Of a stretch of DNA of 7,438 nucleotides, positions 1-6,239 are shown piece by piece (the stretch's first letter is position 1; each line of letters starts with the position of its first letter). Position numbers and translations under genes: made by a program. Below the pieces are notes generated by a model. That model was not told the origin of the DNA and made no database searches. It was given only the letters and a program-made list of their open reading frames with translations. This DNA comes from an uncultured Lachnospiraceae bacterium (GTDB taxonomy: Bacteria; Bacillota_A; Clostridia; Lachnospirales; Lachnospiraceae): NCBI GenBank assembly GCA_910585655.1, contig CAJUFW010000167.1, forward strand, positions 1 to 7,438. Direction: 5' to 3'.

Positions 1-267
1 AGACGGATGGCTGCCTTGGATTTTCCGGATTTAAAGAAAATCGGCGTAGTGTTAAAAAGAGCGGTTTATTTTATTACCTGTCAGGGAAAAATGATGTATC
101 CGGTGAAACTGTCGGAAGATTCTATTACCGGATATTTGATAGACGAGCGGAAGCAGAGGGAGTTAAAAGGAGGGCAGTTAGACTATCAGCAGCTATCCTT
201 GTTTGATCTGCCGTCCATGCCCATTGATCAGCCGTTTCCGATAGCAGAGAAAGGAGGGCGCCTGTGA
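1..267 (+). CDS. Putative DNA modification/repair radical SAM protein, C-terminal end (5' truncated)
   Basis: The frame is open from base 1, so this is the last ~88 codons of a gene that starts outside the window; the ATG at 7 is internal. The stretch DFPDLKKIGVVLKRAVYFIT is what I recognise from the C-terminal part of the radical SAM family TIGR03916 (rSAM_link_UDG), usually about 400 residues. The radical SAM CxxxCxxC cluster lies upstream and cannot be checked here. Family knowledge: members occur next to a TIGR03915 or TIGR03914 protein, as here, and a DNA repair or base-modification role is proposed but not proven. The tail contains QLSLF (bases 190-204) followed by D, an exact match to the sliding-clamp (DnaN) binding consensus QL[SD]LF. 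The stop at 265-267 overlaps the GTG start of the next gene, which suggests translational coupling. The family call rests mostly on this tail and on the neighbour. Confidence 0.85.
   Translation, partial: RRMAALDFPDLKKIGVVLKRAVYFITCQGKMMYPVKLSEDSITGYLIDERKQRELKGGQLDYQQLSLFDLPSMPIDQPFPIAEKGGRL
252..257 (+). promoter_or_regulatory. Ribosome binding site AGGAGG for the GTG start at 264
   Basis: AGGAGG lies inside the 3' end of the radical SAM gene, six bases before GTG 264. This spacing favours GTG 264 over the in-frame ATG at 285, which would be 27 bases away. Confidence 0.75.
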
Positions 268-1055
268 GGGATGAGACAAAGCCGATGAGGATTTTACTTT
301 GCGAGGATAGTTTAGAGGGGATTTTGACAGGCGTCTACGAAGCCTATAAAAGCCGCTATGGGCATGACAATATCAAGCTCTGTCTGGATTCAGAGGAATA
401 TGAGATCGAGATGTTTTCGGAATACCAGAAGATAGAACCGGATGCAGAAAGCGCGAATAAGGTGCTGCTTTCGATTCTGGAAAAAATCGGGGATACTGCC
501 AGAAAAAATATAGTGGAAGCAGCGTATTCTGCCGAAGCAGATAAGGCAGAGGTGATTTATCGTTATTTGATCCGGGGGTATGTAGTAGGGAGCCGGATCG
601 TAGACTATTTAAGCGATCCTTATGTAAATCGTTTGTTTGCACTCTGCCGCAGGCTATGGAACGAGGTGCATAACTGGAAGGAATTCCTGCGCTTCCAGAT
701 CCAGGAAAACGGTCTGCTGACTGCCGTGATAGAGCCAAAGGCAAAAGTTCTGACTTTTTTAATGCCGCATTTTGCCGATCGGCTGCCGATAGAAAACTTT
801 GTTATCTATGACAAGACGCACGATCAGGCGGGGATTCACCAGAAGCAGCAGGGGTGGTTTTTGGCAGAGAAGCTTGGTCGGGATTATCCGGAATATGTTG
901 CCCGGCTGGAGATGACCACCAGGGAGGAAGCGCAGATGCAGGATTTATGGCGGATCTTTTTTGAAACGATTGCTATAAAGGAACGGGAAAACATCAAGCT
1001 TCAGACACAATTTCTGCCTAAATGGTATCGGGAGCATATGGTGGAATTTCATTAG
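264..1055 (+). CDS. TIGR03915 family putative DNA repair protein (DUF4130)
   Basis: A 263-residue protein, the usual size for this family. It starts at GTG with a well-placed AGGAGG; ATG 285 is a less likely alternative. Recognisable family stretches are the N-terminal LLCEDSLEGILTGVYEAY (residues 11-28), the central PHFADRLPIENFVIYDKTH (168-186) and the C-terminal segment 229-262 with LWRIFFETIAIKER. Family knowledge: TIGR03915 is found beside the TIGR03916 radical SAM protein, and related versions (TIGR03914) are fused to a uracil-DNA glycosylase-like domain. This protein has the shorter architecture, with no glycosylase extension. Its biochemical activity is unknown; a role in repair or modification of DNA with the upstream gene is inferred from the pairing. 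The GTGA overlap with the radical SAM gene implies co-translation. No clear terminator follows. Confidence 0.88.
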   Translation: MRDETKPMRILLCEDSLEGILTGVYEAYKSRYGHDNIKLCLDSEEYEIEMFSEYQKIEPDAESANKVLLSILEKIGDTARKNIVEAAYSAEADKAEVIYRYLIRGYVVGSRIVDYLSDPYVNRLFALCRRLWNEVHNWKEFLRFQIQENGLLTAVIEPKAKVLTFLMPHFADRLPIENFVIYDKTHDQAGIHQKQQGWFLAEKLGRDYPEYVARLEMTTREEAQMQDLWRIFFETIAIKERENIKLQTQFLPKWYREHMVEFH

Positions 1056-1084
1056 TATGTTGATAGACTGGCTGCGGAATGGGC

Positions 1085-1113
1085 TTGATTCCCGGCGGAG
1101 GCTGTACTATAAT
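1085..1113 (+). promoter_or_regulatory. Sigma-A type promoter for the G3E GTPase operon
   Basis: A -35 box TTGATT (1085-1090, four of six consensus bases) is separated by exactly 17 bases from a perfect -10 box TATAAT (1108-1113). Transcription would begin near 1120, giving a leader of roughly 75 bases before ATG 1195. It sits in the only sizeable intergenic gap of the first 3.3 kb (1056-1194), which fits a new transcription unit starting with the metal-binding GTPase gene. I found no recognisable Zur, Fur or other metal-regulator operator here by eye. Confidence 0.65.
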
Positions 1114-1135
1114 AAAGAAAATGCTGCAGTCGCCT

Positions 1136-1168
1136 GAGCCAAGAGAGCGGATCAGTGCTGCGGCTCTT
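1136..1168 (+). promoter_or_regulatory. Possible leader hairpin(s) upstream of the G3E GTPase gene
   Basis: Two mutually exclusive pairings can be drawn in the predicted leader. AAGAGAGC (1141-1148) can pair with GCT (1157-1159) plus CTCTT (1164-1168), with a four-base bulge. GAGCC (1136-1140) can instead pair with GGCTC (1162-1166). There is no U-run after it, so it is not a normal terminator, and it matches no riboswitch class I know. It may be chance. Confidence 0.2.
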
Positions 1169-1194
1169 AATATAAAGAAAGGATAGAAAAGAAT

Positions 1195-2346
1195 ATGACA
1201 AAGATTGATATTGTTTCTGGTTTTTTGGGCGCAGGGAAAACGACGTTGATTAAAAAGCTGATTGCAGAGGCTTATCAGGGAGAGCAGCTTGTATTGATTG
1301 AGAATGAATTTGGGGAAATCGGGATTGACAGTGGCTTCCTAAAGGATGCCGGTATCAACATTACAGAAATGAATTCCGGTTGTATCTGCTGTTCCCTGGT
1401 GGGAGATTTTGGGGAGGCTCTAAAGAAAGTGGTGGCAGAATACCATCCGGGTCGAATCATAATCGAACCGTCCGGCGTAGGGAAGCTTTCCGATGTGATA
1501 AAGGCAGTAGAGGACGTAAAGCCGCAGTTAGAGGATGTTGTACTCAACAGCTTTGTAGCGGTGGTAGATGCCGGGAAAAGCAAAATGTATATGAAAAATT
1601 TCGGAGAATTTTTCAACAACCAGATCGAATACGCCAATACCATTATTTTAAGTCGTACCCAAAATTTGACGCAGGAAAAGTTAGAAGGCGTAGTAGAAGC
1701 GATTCGTAGGCATAACGATAAGGCTGTTATCATTACCACTCCGTGGGAGGAGCTGCAGGGCGCCCAGATTGTTTCCGCTATGGAGCAGGGCGACGAACTG
1801 GTAAAGGAATTGCTGGCAGAAGAGGAAATCTGCCCGGTGTGTGGTCATCATCACGAATCAGGAGAACATGACCATTCTCACAGTCATTCGGAAGGCGACC
1901 ACCATCACGACCACTGTCATTGCCAGGAAGAAGGTCATGATCACAGTCATCATCATGAACACGAAGGAGAACATGACCACTGTCATTGCCAGGAGGAAGG
2001 TCACGATCACGCGCATCATCACCATGACGGGCATGATCATCATGATCACCACCATCACCATCATCATGCAGACGAGGTATTTACAAGCTGGGGAGCGGAA
2101 AGCCCAAGGAAATATACCGAAGCGGCGCTCAAAGAGATTTTGGCAAAGCTGGCAGAAGGAGAGACATACGGTATTATTTTACGTGCCAAAGGAATTGTGC
2201 CGTCGGAAGAGGGTGGCTGGCTGCACTTTGACTTGACACCGGGAGAATATGAGGTACGTCCAGGCTCGGCAGATTATACAGGAAGACTTTGTGTAATCGG
2301 TTCCCAGTTAAAAGAAGATGCGTTAAAGGAGCTGTTTGGCGTATGA
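1195..2346 (+). CDS. G3E (CobW/COG0523) GTPase with large His/Cys-rich metal-binding insert
   Basis: A 383-residue P-loop GTPase of the COG0523 metallochaperone group. Visible motifs: Walker A GFLGAGKTT (9-17), switch region ENEFGEIGID (36-45), the family CxCC metal motif as GCICC (62-66), IIEPSG (89-94) and VVDA (123-126). The usual G4 motif NKxD is replaced by SRTQ (153-156). Residues 213-216 are CPVC. Residues 218-291 hold 37 histidines in 74 positions plus four cysteines in two CHC triplets, ending in a run of seven His. A CobW C-terminal domain follows (about 305-383). Family knowledge: such proteins insert or ferry Zn, Co or Ni using GTP, and His-rich tracts bind metal; which metal applies here is unknown. 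ATG 1195 has an AAAGGA site 11 bases upstream. The stop overlaps the next gene as ATGA. The His tract is inside the protein, before the C-terminal domain, not at the end. Confidence 0.93.
   Translation: MTKIDIVSGFLGAGKTTLIKKLIAEAYQGEQLVLIENEFGEIGIDSGFLKDAGINITEMNSGCICCSLVGDFGEALKKVVAEYHPGRIIIEPSGVGKLSDVIKAVEDVKPQLEDVVLNSFVAVVDAGKSKMYMKNFGEFFNNQIEYANTIILSRTQNLTQEKLEGVVEAIRRHNDKAVIITTPWEELQGAQIVSAMEQGDELVKELLAEEEICPVCGHHHESGEHDHSHSHSEGDHHHDHCHCQEEGHDHSHHHEHEGEHDHCHCQEEGHDHAHHHHDGHDHHDHHHHHHHADEVFTSWGAESPRKYTEAALKEILAKLAEGETYGIILRAKGIVPSEEGGWLHFDLTPGEYEVRPGSADYTGRLCVIGSQLKEDALKELFGV
1909..2040 (+). repeat. 66-bp tandem duplication encoding the His/Cys-rich region
   Basis: Two adjacent 66-base units (1909-1974 and 1975-2040) encode 22 residues each. 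The first 36 bases of the units differ at only two positions, both silent, and encode DHCHCQEEGHDH in both; the second halves have diverged. A more degenerate His-rich stretch lies just before (from about 1864). The in-frame length keeps the GTPase reading frame intact. This indicates growth of the metal-binding tract by tandem duplication. Confidence 0.85.
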
Positions 2347-3293
2347 TACGGAAAAGAGAAATTCCAGTTTATGTATTTACCGGGCTGTTAGAGAGCGGTA
2401 AAACTACCTTTATCCGGGAAACGCTGCGGGAGGGTGATTTTGAGGACGGAGATAAAACACTTTACCTGATGTGTGAGGAGGGAGTCGAGGAATGTGAAGA
2501 GGCTCTTTTAAAGCGAAATAAAATGACCGTCGTTCCGGTAGAAGACCAGGAGGATCTAAGCGAAGCATTTTTACTGGAATGTGAAGCAAAATACCGCCCG
2601 GATCGGATCATGATTGAATATAACGGGATGTGGAATCCGGAGGAACTATTAGAGATGTTTCCGGAGCATTGGCTGCTGGTACAGGTCATTGCCACGGTAG
2701 ACGCAACAACGTTCCCGGTGTATTTAAACAACATGAAGGCGCTTTTGATGGCGCAGGTGAAACTGGCGGATCTGGTGTTGTTTAATCGTTGCGATGCCGA
2801 TACGGATCGGGGGAGCTTTCGCAGAAGCATCAAGGCTCTAAACCGTAAAGCACAGATTATGTATGAGACGGTAGACGGGGCGACCGACGACCAGTTTGAA
2901 GAGCAGCTTCCGTTTGATGTAGAAGCATCGTTTATTGATTTAGAGGATGATGATTTTGGTCTCTGGTATTTGGATGCGATGGATAATCCGGAGCGTTACA
3001 AGGGAAAAACCGTGAAATTTACCGGGCAGGTATATCGGGGAAAAGCTTTTGCCAACGATTTGCTGGTGCCGGGACGTTTTGCGATGACCTGCTGTGCAGA
3101 TGATATTGCCTTTATCGGCTTTCTCTGTCATGCAAAGGGTGCCGATCAGTGGAAGCAAAAGGATTGGGTAACGGTAACGGCAAAGGTATCCGTTGAATAT
3201 TGCAAAGACTATAAGGGGAAGGGACCGGTTCTCTACGCGACAGAGCTTACGGCTGCTTCGGCGCCGGAGGAAAGCATCGTCTACTTTTCCTAA
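2343..3293 (+). CDS. G3E-like GTPase lacking CxCC, fused to a YcgQ-like (DUF1980/TIGR03943) C-terminal domain
   Basis: A 316-residue protein starting at ATG 2343, which overlaps the previous stop as ATGA; AAAGGAG lies 11 bases upstream. An in-frame ATG at 2289 would bury the start deep in the first GTPase gene and is rejected. The N-terminal part is a divergent G3E P-loop GTPase: Walker A GLLESGKTT (14-22), IMIEYNG (89-95) where the family has IxEPSG, TVDAT (118-122) and a G4 motif NRCD (148-151). The CxCC metal motif is absent. From about residue 195 the sequence resembles the C-terminal domain of Bacillus YcgQ: YKGKTVKFTGQVY (219-231), RFAMTCCADD (245-254) with Cys250/Cys251, and WVTVTAKV (275-282). 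Family knowledge links YcgQ and COG0523 proteins to zinc homeostasis in Firmicutes. I infer that it works with the upstream GTPase in metal handling. The GTPase call is firm; the C-terminal call is by eye. Confidence 0.85.
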   Translation: MIRKREIPVYVFTGLLESGKTTFIRETLREGDFEDGDKTLYLMCEEGVEECEEALLKRNKMTVVPVEDQEDLSEAFLLECEAKYRPDRIMIEYNGMWNPEELLEMFPEHWLLVQVIATVDATTFPVYLNNMKALLMAQVKLADLVLFNRCDADTDRGSFRRSIKALNRKAQIMYETVDGATDDQFEEQLPFDVEASFIDLEDDDFGLWYLDAMDNPERYKGKTVKFTGQVYRGKAFANDLLVPGRFAMTCCADDIAFIGFLCHAKGADQWKQKDWVTVTAKVSVEYCKDYKGKGPVLYATELTAASAPEESIVYFS

Positions 3294-3322
3294 GGATATC
3301 CGGAGGATGGAGGAACACAAAA

Positions 3323-3604
3323 ATGGAAGAGCTGTATCAGGAAATCGAACGGAGGATCAGACAGGCGGGCTATCCGGGGGAGATCAGAGGCGATCAGATT
3401 TACCGGGAACTCAATGATGAGATAGAGGGGAAGGAAAACGGAACTTATCTGTTTATGGTCAAGAAGGACGGTGAGTGCTTTTATGAATATCAGGTTATGG
3501 TAGGAGAGGAGAATTTTAACCTGTCATGGCTTGCGATTCATGATGGAAGCCAGGTATACCATATTGATTTTGATGCACCAGAAGAGGAAGCAGAAAGCCG
3601 GTAA
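3323..3604 (+). CDS. Small acidic hypothetical protein
   Basis: A 93-residue protein I do not recognise. It begins at ATG 3323 with GGAGG at 3309-3313, nine bases upstream, and lies 29 bases after the fused GTPase gene, so it is probably co-transcribed with it. The composition is acidic, especially the last residues (DAPEEEAESR). There is no signal peptide, membrane segment or Cys/His metal site; the only cysteine is in GECFYEY. The N-terminal half looks helical, and the part from GTYLFMVKKDGECFYEYQVMV onward (residues 40-60) looks like alternating beta strands, consistent with a small cytoplasmic alpha/beta domain. Strong RBS, sound spacing and codon use like its neighbours make it a real gene. 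Function unknown. Confidence 0.75.
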   Translation: MEELYQEIERRIRQAGYPGEIRGDQIYRELNDEIEGKENGTYLFMVKKDGECFYEYQVMVGEENFNLSWLAIHDGSQVYHIDFDAPEEEAESR

Positions 3605-3639
3605 AAGAAGCAAAGGCAGATAGAACAGAGGAGAAGCAC

Positions 3640-4944
3640 ATGGGAGAAAAAAAGAACAAAAGGCAGCAGGAAAAAACAGGCGTTGTCTGCCGGACGGTAG
3701 ACAGGGCAGGCAGAGGAGTGTGCTTTCTCCTGATCTGTCTGCTGTTGTCGGCATGCGGAGGGAAATCAGCCGGGGACTATTACAAAGAAGGCGTTAAGCT
3801 GATGGAACAGAAGAAATACGAAGAGGCAGAGCAGTCTTTTTCGGAGGCGATCAAAAAGAATCCGGATCGGGCAGAATATTACCTGGATTATGGCTTTGCT
3901 TTGATTGGAAGCGGAAAGATTGAGGATGCTTTGATTCAGTTCGATAAGGGTTATTCCAATAAGGATAATCAAATCGTGCGGGAAAACAATAAAAGAATTC
4001 TGCGTGGAAAGGGTATTGCCTACAGCTTGTTAAACCAGTATGAAGAGGCGAAACAATGTATGGAGCAGGCTCTGGAAATCAAAGAAGTAAAAGAACTAAA
4101 CCGGGATATTCTGGCTTATTTGGGGCAGGCTTGCCGGAAACTGGGAGATTATGAACGGGCTTTAAAGGTCTATACGACATTGATCGAAGAAAAAAAATCC
4201 GATGCTGCCGCATATGCCGGACGGGCGGAAGTTTATGCGCTTTCCGGCGAGATGGAGAAGGCGGTTTCGGATTACGACGCGGCGATTGCTTTAGACAGTA
4301 CGAATTTTTCGTGTTATTTTGGGAAATACAATTTATATGCCGCTGCCGGGATGGAGACAGAGGCGAAGGCTGTTCTTTCTGCCGCGTATGCCCTGAAAAC
4401 AACGACCAATGAGGATTATTATAATCTGGCGATTATCCATTATTTAAGCGGAGACTACGACGTAGCTTTAGTGGAAATGGAGGAGGCGCTCCGAAACGGT
4501 TTTGCCGAAGCAAATTATTACCTGGGAAGTATCTACCACCAGAAAAAGGACTGGGAAAATGCTTTTTATTATTATAATCAATATGCGGAAACCGTCAATA
4601 CCATCTCAGTTGCTGCATTTTATGAGGGAATGGCAGACTGCTACCAGGAGCAGTGGAAATATGAAGAGGCATTAGAAGCGATAGAAAATGGTCTAAAGTT
4701 ACAGGATCGAAATAGCGAAGCCAGTTTTTTGTACCGAAAGGTATATCTGTATGAGCAGCAGTCGGATTTTGTCAAGGCAGCGGAAAGCGCAAAAGAATAT
4801 TTAGAGCTTGTACCGGAAGACACCGCAATGCAAAAAGAGTTAATTTTTTTGCAGTCTCGTATTGGAGAAAAGTCAGAGGAACCAGAACAGGAGACATCCA
4901 GAGAAGAAGAAACAGATGGATCTAAAAAGAGCGAAGATACGTAA
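3640..4944 (+). CDS. TPR-repeat lipoprotein
   Basis: A 434-residue protein with a basic N-terminus, a hydrophobic stretch (about 27-38) and a lipobox LSAC with Cys39 as the predicted lipidated residue. It should therefore be anchored to the outer face of the membrane. The n-region of about 26 residues is long, but ATG 3640 has AGAGGAG six bases upstream and I see no better start. From residue 46 to about 405 there are roughly ten tetratricopeptide-type helical repeats, for example YYKEGVKLMEQKKYEEAEQ and YAGRAEVYALSGEMEKAVSD. TPR arrays are protein-protein interaction scaffolds; no partner can be named. The last ~25 residues form a charged, Glu/Ser-rich disordered tail. It lies 35 bases after the small acidic gene and 11 bases before the hflX coding frame, so it is likely within the same transcript. 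Confidence 0.9.
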   Translation: MGEKKNKRQQEKTGVVCRTVDRAGRGVCFLLICLLLSACGGKSAGDYYKEGVKLMEQKKYEEAEQSFSEAIKKNPDRAEYYLDYGFALIGSGKIEDALIQFDKGYSNKDNQIVRENNKRILRGKGIAYSLLNQYEEAKQCMEQALEIKEVKELNRDILAYLGQACRKLGDYERALKVYTTLIEEKKSDAAAYAGRAEVYALSGEMEKAVSDYDAAIALDSTNFSCYFGKYNLYAAAGMETEAKAVLSAAYALKTTTNEDYYNLAIIHYLSGDYDVALVEMEEALRNGFAEANYYLGSIYHQKKDWENAFYYYNQYAETVNTISVAAFYEGMADCYQEQWKYEEALEAIENGLKLQDRNSEASFLYRKVYLYEQQSDFVKAAESAKEYLELVPEDTAMQKELIFLQSRIGEKSEEPEQETSREEETDGSKKSEDT

Positions 4945-4947
4945 AAA

Positions 4948-4953
4948 AGGAGG
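4948..4953 (+). promoter_or_regulatory. Ribosome binding site AGGAGG upstream of hflX
   Basis: AGGAGG follows the lipoprotein stop codon. It lies two bases before TTG 4956, eight before CTG 4962 and twelve before ATG 4966. The first two are in the hflX frame and the ATG is not. The site is clear but does not settle the start: TTG is too close, CTG is well spaced but rare, and ATG is the wrong frame. Confidence 0.7.
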
Positions 4954-4955
4954 GA

Positions 4956-6239
4956 TTGGCTCTGCATGAGACAGGAGAAAAAAAGGAACGGCTGATCTTG
5001 GTAGGAGTATCGTTAGACAGACCGATGGCAGGACTCTATACAACCGCCGGGCAGGATGATACGGCAGATTCCCTTTTAGAGCTGGCAGAGTTAGTAGAAA
5101 CTGCCGGAGCGGAGGCGGTAGGAACGGTGATCCAAAACCGTGAGGCGATTCATCCGGGAACCTATATCGGGAAAGGAAAAATCGAGGAAGTAAAACAGCT
5201 TCTTTGGGGTGAGGAGGCGGATGGTATCGTCTGCGACGACGAGCTGTCTCCGGCACAGATGAAAAATCTGGAAGAGGAACTAGATACTAAGGTAATGGAT
5301 CGGACGATGGTGATTTTAGATATATTTGCCGCCAGAGCAGCGACGAAAGAAGGAAAAATTCAGGTAGAGCTGGCGCAGTTAAAATATCGTTCCAGTAGGC
5401 TGATTGGTTTGCGGAACCTTTCCAGGCTGGGAGGAGGAATTGGAACCAGAGGACCGGGAGAAAAGAAACTGGAGGTAGACCGCCGTCTGATCCGCAGCAG
5501 AATTGCCCAGCTAAACCGGGAGCTAAAGGAAGTCGTACAGGCAAGGGAGACAACGAGGAAGCAAAGAAGCCGAACGAGGATTCCGCTGTTTTCAATTGTC
5601 GGCTATACCAACGCCGGAAAATCCACCTTGCTCAATGCCCTGACAGGCTCCGAGGTATTGGAGATGGATCAGCTTTTTGCAACGCTTGATCCGACGACGC
5701 GGGGATTGGAGCTGGCAAGTGGGGAGCAGGTGCTGCTTACGGATACGGTAGGCTTTATCCGTAAACTTCCGCACCATTTGATCGATGCTTTCCGCAGCAC
5801 TTTGGAGGAGGCGAAATATGCGGATGCGATTCTGCATGTGGTGGACTGTTCGAATCCGGATGCAGAAAGGCAGATTCATATTGTATACGATACGCTCCAC
5901 GGACTGGGCATCGGAGATAAAACGGTGATCACCGTGTTTAATAAATGCGATCGCGAGGAGGCAGACCGGGAGCTAAAGGATTTGCGGGCAGATCGGACGG
6001 TCTATGTGTCTGCCAAACAAGGAATGGGGTTAGAGCAGTTAAAGAAGCTTTTAGAAGAGATCCTGCGGGAACAGAAAATTCTTATTGAGCAGGTATTTTC
6101 TTATCAGGAAGCGGGAAAGATCCAGCAGATTCGCGGCAAAGGACAACTTTTAACGGAGGAATACCGGGAGGATGGTATTTTTGTAAAGGCGTGGCTGCCA
6201 AAGGAGACGTACCAGCAGCTACGTTCACATAATCGTTGA
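4956..6239 (+). CDS. hflX: GTPase HflX
   Basis: A ribosome-associated GTPase of the Obg-HflX group, about 427 residues when counted from TTG 4956, which is normal for the family. The N-terminal HflX domain is seen in TVIQNREAIHPGTYIGKGK (57-75) and the glycine-rich GGGIGTRGPGEKKLE (159-173). A helical linker follows (about 174-205). The G domain has G1 GYTNAGKST (216-224), G2 DPTTR (245-249), G3 DTVGF (263-267), G4 NKCD (329-332) and G5 VSAK (351-354), then a short C-terminal domain. Family knowledge: HflX binds the 50S subunit and splits stalled or stress-inactivated 70S ribosomes; some relatives protect against ribosome-targeting antibiotics. The start is uncertain (TTG 4956, CTG 4962, or ATG 4966 if the A7 run at 4978-4984 is really A8). 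It follows the lipoprotein gene by 11 bases. Confidence 0.95.
   Translation: MALHETGEKKERLILVGVSLDRPMAGLYTTAGQDDTADSLLELAELVETAGAEAVGTVIQNREAIHPGTYIGKGKIEEVKQLLWGEEADGIVCDDELSPAQMKNLEEELDTKVMDRTMVILDIFAARAATKEGKIQVELAQLKYRSSRLIGLRNLSRLGGGIGTRGPGEKKLEVDRRLIRSRIAQLNRELKEVVQARETTRKQRSRTRIPLFSIVGYTNAGKSTLLNALTGSEVLEMDQLFATLDPTTRGLELASGEQVLLTDTVGFIRKLPHHLIDAFRSTLEEAKYADAILHVVDCSNPDAERQIHIVYDTLHGLGIGDKTVITVFNKCDREEADRELKDLRADRTVYVSAKQGMGLEQLKKLLEEILREQKILIEQVFSYQEAGKIQQIRGKGQLLTEEYREDGIFVKAWLPKETYQQLRSHNR

Noticed and set aside
1141..1168. Intrinsic terminator for the DUF4130-like gene
   Set aside because: A stem can be drawn but no U-run follows, and it lies downstream of a strong promoter candidate, so it belongs to the next gene's leader if anything.
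1858..2067. Minus-strand reading frame very rich in Met and Val
   Set aside because: It is the complement of the His/Asp codon repeats (CAT/GAT read backwards give ATG/ATC) and has no RBS; a shadow of the His-rich tract.
1841..2236. Plus-strand 131-codon frame of Ile/Thr/Met repeats overlapping the His-rich region
   Set aside because: A frame-shifted reading of the same repeats inside a well-supported GTPase gene.
2289..2342. Upstream ATG giving the second GTPase an 18-residue N-terminal extension
   Set aside because: The extension lies wholly inside the first GTPase gene, is unlike family N-termini, and ATG 2343 has the classic ATGA overlap with an RBS.
4975..4986. Programmed -1 ribosomal frameshift at the A-run before hflX
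   Set aside because: The 0-frame codons are AAA AAA AGG, which does not fit the ideal X XXY YYZ slippery arrangement, and I see no clear downstream stimulatory structure; a sequence error, RNA polymerase slippage or a non-ATG start is simpler.
4873..5256. Minus-strand 127-codon open frame across the lipoprotein/hflX junction
   Set aside because: Pro/Leu/Arg-rich shadow translation with no RBS, opposite two well-supported genes.
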